8,539 nucleotides of DNA from Microcoleaceae cyanobacterium UBA11344 (GTDB lineage Bacteria; Cyanobacteriota; Cyanobacteriia; Cyanobacteriales; Microcoleaceae): NCBI GenBank assembly GCA_003483675.1, contig DMYK01000068.1, positions 1 through 8,539 of the forward strand, written 5' to 3'. Position 1 is the stretch's first letter. The number at the start of each line of letters is the position of its first letter. The notes under the pieces were generated by a model. It was given only the letters and a program-made list of their open reading frames with translations, did not search any database and was not told where the DNA came from. The position numbers were made by a program, and so were the translations under genes. Positions 6,864 through 8,539 of the stretch are shown one piece after another.

Positions 6864-7835
6864 GTGCAACCCAATCCACATCTGGTACTTCGCACAGAAG
6901 GCGGCAATCGCTACTTGCCGCTCTGCGGCAGCAATTGCTGGACTATAGGGCGGAGCGATGACAATAATTTTGTATTGACCGATCGCTGGATTTCCCGCAA
7001 TCACGCGATGTTACAGCAAATGGAGACAGGAGAATTCTACCTGATTGACTTAGGAAGCCGTAATGGTTCCTTTGTCAACGGGCGGCGGGTCAGTATTCCT
7101 GTCACGCTGAGAAATGGCGATCGGGTGATTTTTGGTCAAACCGAATTGGAATTCTACAACCCAACCCCTAGCTACCGGATCGATCGAGTACAGGAAGCAG
7201 ACTCTGAAGATTTTACGGCAACTTTGACGGTTCGCAGCCTGATTAGCGTCATGGTGATGGATATCCGCGACTTTACCGTCTTGACTCGGCAGCTAGACGA
7301 AACCCTGCTGTCAGAAGTCATCGGTAGTTGGTTCCGCTCTTCAGGACAGATTATTCGAGAACATGGGAGTTGGGTAGACAAATACATCGGCGATGCGATC
7401 ATGGCAGTCTGGTTCCATAAACCCAACGGCGTCAGCAGTGAGGAAATGATGCGGATTTGCCAAGCTTTGAGCAAACTGCACAAAGCAACGGATGAACTCA
7501 GCAGCCGCTACCCCCTACCTTTTCCTTTGCGAGTCGGTGCTGGAATTAACACCGGTTACGCAATGGTGGGAAATTCTGGCAGCAGCGATCGATCGGACTA
7601 CACTGCCTTGGGAGATACTGTAAACGCGGCGTTTCGCCTGGAGTCTTGCACCAAGCAAATCGGCAAGGACATCGCCGTGGGAGAAACAACCTACAAATAC
7701 CTTAAGGAATTGGGGGCAGAGAGCGCTTTCGAGCAGTACACCGTGGATTTGAAAGGTTACGACACTCCCAGCGTCACCTATGCCGCTACTTATGCTGACT
7801 TGAACACTTTTCTGCAAGCAGGCGGCAAGAAGTGA
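6864..7835 (+). CDS. FHA-domain class III nucleotide cyclase (probable adenylate cyclase)
   Basis: The 323-residue soluble protein has two domains. Residues 8-100 are an FHA phosphothreonine-binding domain with GRSDDNN (29-35), SRNH (44-47) and GSRNGSFVNG (64-73). Residues 125-310 are a class III cyclase domain. Metal-binding aspartates are D133 (VMDIRDFT) and D177 (KYIGDAIMAVW). Purine-selecting residues are K173 and T247 (DYTALGDTVN), and N254 and R258 (VNAAFRLE) are the transition-state residues. Lys plus Thr is the class IIIb pattern, known from cyanobacterial adenylate cyclases that respond to bicarbonate. It should therefore make cAMP under control of a phosphorylated partner; both points are inference. 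The start is GTG: an in-frame TGA at 6858-6860 rules out an earlier start, and the next in-frame ATG would cut into the FHA domain. The ribosome site is weak. psbU follows on the same strand after 135 bases. Confidence 0.93.
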   Translation: MQPNPHLVLRTEGGNRYLPLCGSNCWTIGRSDDNNFVLTDRWISRNHAMLQQMETGEFYLIDLGSRNGSFVNGRRVSIPVTLRNGDRVIFGQTELEFYNPTPSYRIDRVQEADSEDFTATLTVRSLISVMVMDIRDFTVLTRQLDETLLSEVIGSWFRSSGQIIREHGSWVDKYIGDAIMAVWFHKPNGVSSEEMMRICQALSKLHKATDELSSRYPLPFPLRVGAGINTGYAMVGNSGSSDRSDYTALGDTVNAAFRLESCTKQIGKDIAVGETTYKYLKELGAESAFEQYTVDLKGYDTPSVTYAATYADLNTFLQAGGKK

Positions 7836-7847
7836 ACTACCCAGACA

Positions 7848-7875
7848 CTCACTCCGTGAGCGTAACTTAGGAGTG
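7848..7875 (+). terminator. Stem-loop after the cyclase gene
   Basis: CTCAC (7848-7852) pairs with GTGAG (7856-7860) around TCC. Alternatively CACTCC (7850-7855) pairs with GGAGTG (7870-7875). The two stems exclude each other. No T run follows, so it is only a possible terminator, but its place 12 bases after the stop suits that role and would separate the cyclase from psbU. Confidence 0.35.
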
Positions 7876-7910
7876 CCTGATCCCCCGATCGCGATTTGTC
7901 TGAAAAACTG

Positions 7911-7916
7911 TATAAG
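7911..7916 (+). promoter_or_regulatory. Possible -10 of psbU
   Basis: TATAAG matches five of six bases of TATAAT and is preceded directly by TG. It lies 54 bases before the psbU ATG and would give a leader of about 45-50 bases. A -35 is not evident at standard distance (TTGTCT at 7896-7901 is too close). The psbU ribosome site GGGAG at 7956-7960 is well placed ten bases before the ATG. Confidence 0.3.
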
Positions 7917-7970
7917 CAAAATGCTAGTCTCTAGATAAATGTTCAATATGAAATTGGGAGACATAACTTC

Positions 7971-8405
7971 ATGAAACGATTGGGTCGTCTATTGGCAGTA
8001 TTGGGCTTAGTGCTGGGCTGCTTTGCATGGGCTGGAGACCAAAGCGCGATCGCGGCTTCATTGAGCCGTCTAACATTGCCATCATCCTCACTCATAGCCG
8101 TTGAAGCACCGGCTAGAACCAATCGCGCCGACGAAAAGCTGGCCACAGAATACGGCAAAAAACTTGATTTGAACAACAGCGCTGTCCGGGACTTTCGGGA
8201 CTATCGAGGGATGTATCCCACTTTGGCTCGACTAATTATTAAGAATGCTCCTTACGAAAAAATTGAGGACGTACTCAACATTTCCGACTTGACTGAACCT
8301 CAGAAAAAGTTGTTGCAAGCCAACATGGACAAATTCACAGTGACAGATGTTGAATCAGTCTTTATTGAAGGAGACACCAGATTGAATAATGGTCTCTACG
8401 ACTAA
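7971..8405 (+). CDS. psbU: Photosystem II extrinsic 12 kDa protein PsbU
   Basis: PsbU sits on the lumenal face of photosystem II in cyanobacteria and red algae, where with PsbO and PsbV it stabilises the Mn4CaO5 cluster and its calcium and chloride. The 144-residue precursor starts with a Sec-type signal: basic MKRLGR, hydrophobic [16 protein letters not shown], then an A-x-A site (A26-I27-A28) for cleavage near residue 28, giving a mature chain of about 116 residues in the thylakoid lumen. Family blocks follow: [16 protein letters not shown] (54-69), [15 protein letters not shown] (75-89), [13 protein letters not shown] (91-103), [13 protein letters not shown] (107-119) and the ending INNGLY-like LNNGLYD. 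The fold is a helix-hairpin-helix. The usual IPG in the hairpin is ISD here (104-106), and the last residue is Asp rather than Lys. GGGAG ten bases upstream supports the start. Confidence 0.95.
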   Translation: MKRLGRLLAVLGLVLGCFAWAGDQSAIAASLSRLTLPSSSLIAVEAPARTNRADEKLATEYGKKLDLNNSAVRDFRDYRGMYPTLARLIIKNAPYEKIEDVLNISDLTEPQKKLLQANMDKFTVTDVESVFIEGDTRLNNGLYD

Positions 8406-8428
8406 ATAGCACGGGCTCTCATCGGTCC

Positions 8429-8509
8429 GCAGAAGGCAGAAGGCAGAAAGCAGAAGGCAAAAAGAAAAGATATTTTTCTGGAAGCTAATGAGTTCTGCCT
8501 TTGATTTTT
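8429..8509 (+). terminator. Heptad-repeat hairpin terminator of psbU
   Basis: The left side is a heptad array: GCAGAAG (8429-8435, 8436-8442), GCAGAAA (8443-8449), GCAGAAG (8450-8456) and GCAAAAA (8457-8463). AAGGCAGAA (8433-8441, or 8440-8448) is the exact reverse complement of TTCTGCCTT (8493-8501), and an inner AGAAAA (8463-8468) pairs with TTTTCT (8474-8479). The stem is followed by TTTTT (8505-8509), as in intrinsic terminators. It starts 24 bases after the psbU stop. Confidence 0.7.
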
Positions 8510-8517
8510 CAGCATGA

Positions 8518-8539
8518 ATTCTCAAATATAAAATCTCAA
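8518..8539 (+). repeat. A/T-rich heptad tract cut by the window edge
   Basis: ATTCTCA (8518-8524), AATATAA (8525-8531) and AATCTCA (8532-8538) follow each other with a 7-base step, and the window ends one base later. It looks like the start of another heptad array, but three degenerate units are weak evidence. Confidence 0.4.

Noticed and set aside
7848..8405. Cyclase and psbU as a co-regulated operon
   Set aside because: There is a 135-base gap with a stem-loop and a possible psbU -10, so shared transcription is not supported.

Overview
The window looks like chromosomal DNA from a filamentous, non-heterocystous cyanobacterium of the Microcoleus/Oscillatoria/Phormidium kind. Three things point there: a psbU gene, which belongs to photosystem II of cyanobacteria and red algae; HIP1 octamers GCGATCGC (for example at 192-199, 5793-5800 and 8046-8053) among many GATCGATCG-type sites; and dense intergenic clutter of palindromes and heptanucleotide tandem repeats. 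The order-level placement is an inference from style, not from a database comparison.

Layout from left to right: the last 19 codons of an unidentified + strand gene (1-60); three copies of a palindromic element (74-173); an RTX/hemolysin-type calcium-binding protein on the - strand (182-1090); a 322-base gap; enolase eno on + (1413-2693); a heptad-repeat hairpin (2704-2832) that runs into the stop codon of argC on - (2830-3888); a 407-base divergent region with promoter-like and repeat elements; the sulfate transporter ATPase cysA on + (4296-5312); a convergent gap with a hairpin and two further palindromes; hisF on - (5498-6268); a 595-base non-coding stretch with several stem-loops; an FHA-domain class III nucleotide cyclase on + (6864-7835); and psbU on + (7971-8405), followed by another heptad-repeat hairpin.

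The six complete metabolic, signalling and photosynthesis genes appear to be single-gene transcription units. They alternate strand and serve unrelated jobs: glycolysis, arginine and histidine synthesis, sulfate uptake, cAMP-type signalling and water oxidation. This is typical scattered cyanobacterial gene order, and I see no defence island, prophage, CRISPR array or biosynthetic cluster. No new multi-gene system is evident.

The interesting material lies between the genes. Every convergent junction, and the 3' end of psbU, carries palindromic or heptad-periodic DNA able to fold as a terminator. The heptad arrays at different loci have different base compositions but keep the same 7-nt period. 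Two palindromes share a GCATTGC core and a GTAGGG flank while their arms differ in a compensatory way. Other points worth attention are an operator-like inverted repeat between promoter elements of argC, a structured region ahead of the cyclase, and two cysteines exactly one beta-roll turn apart in the RTX protein.
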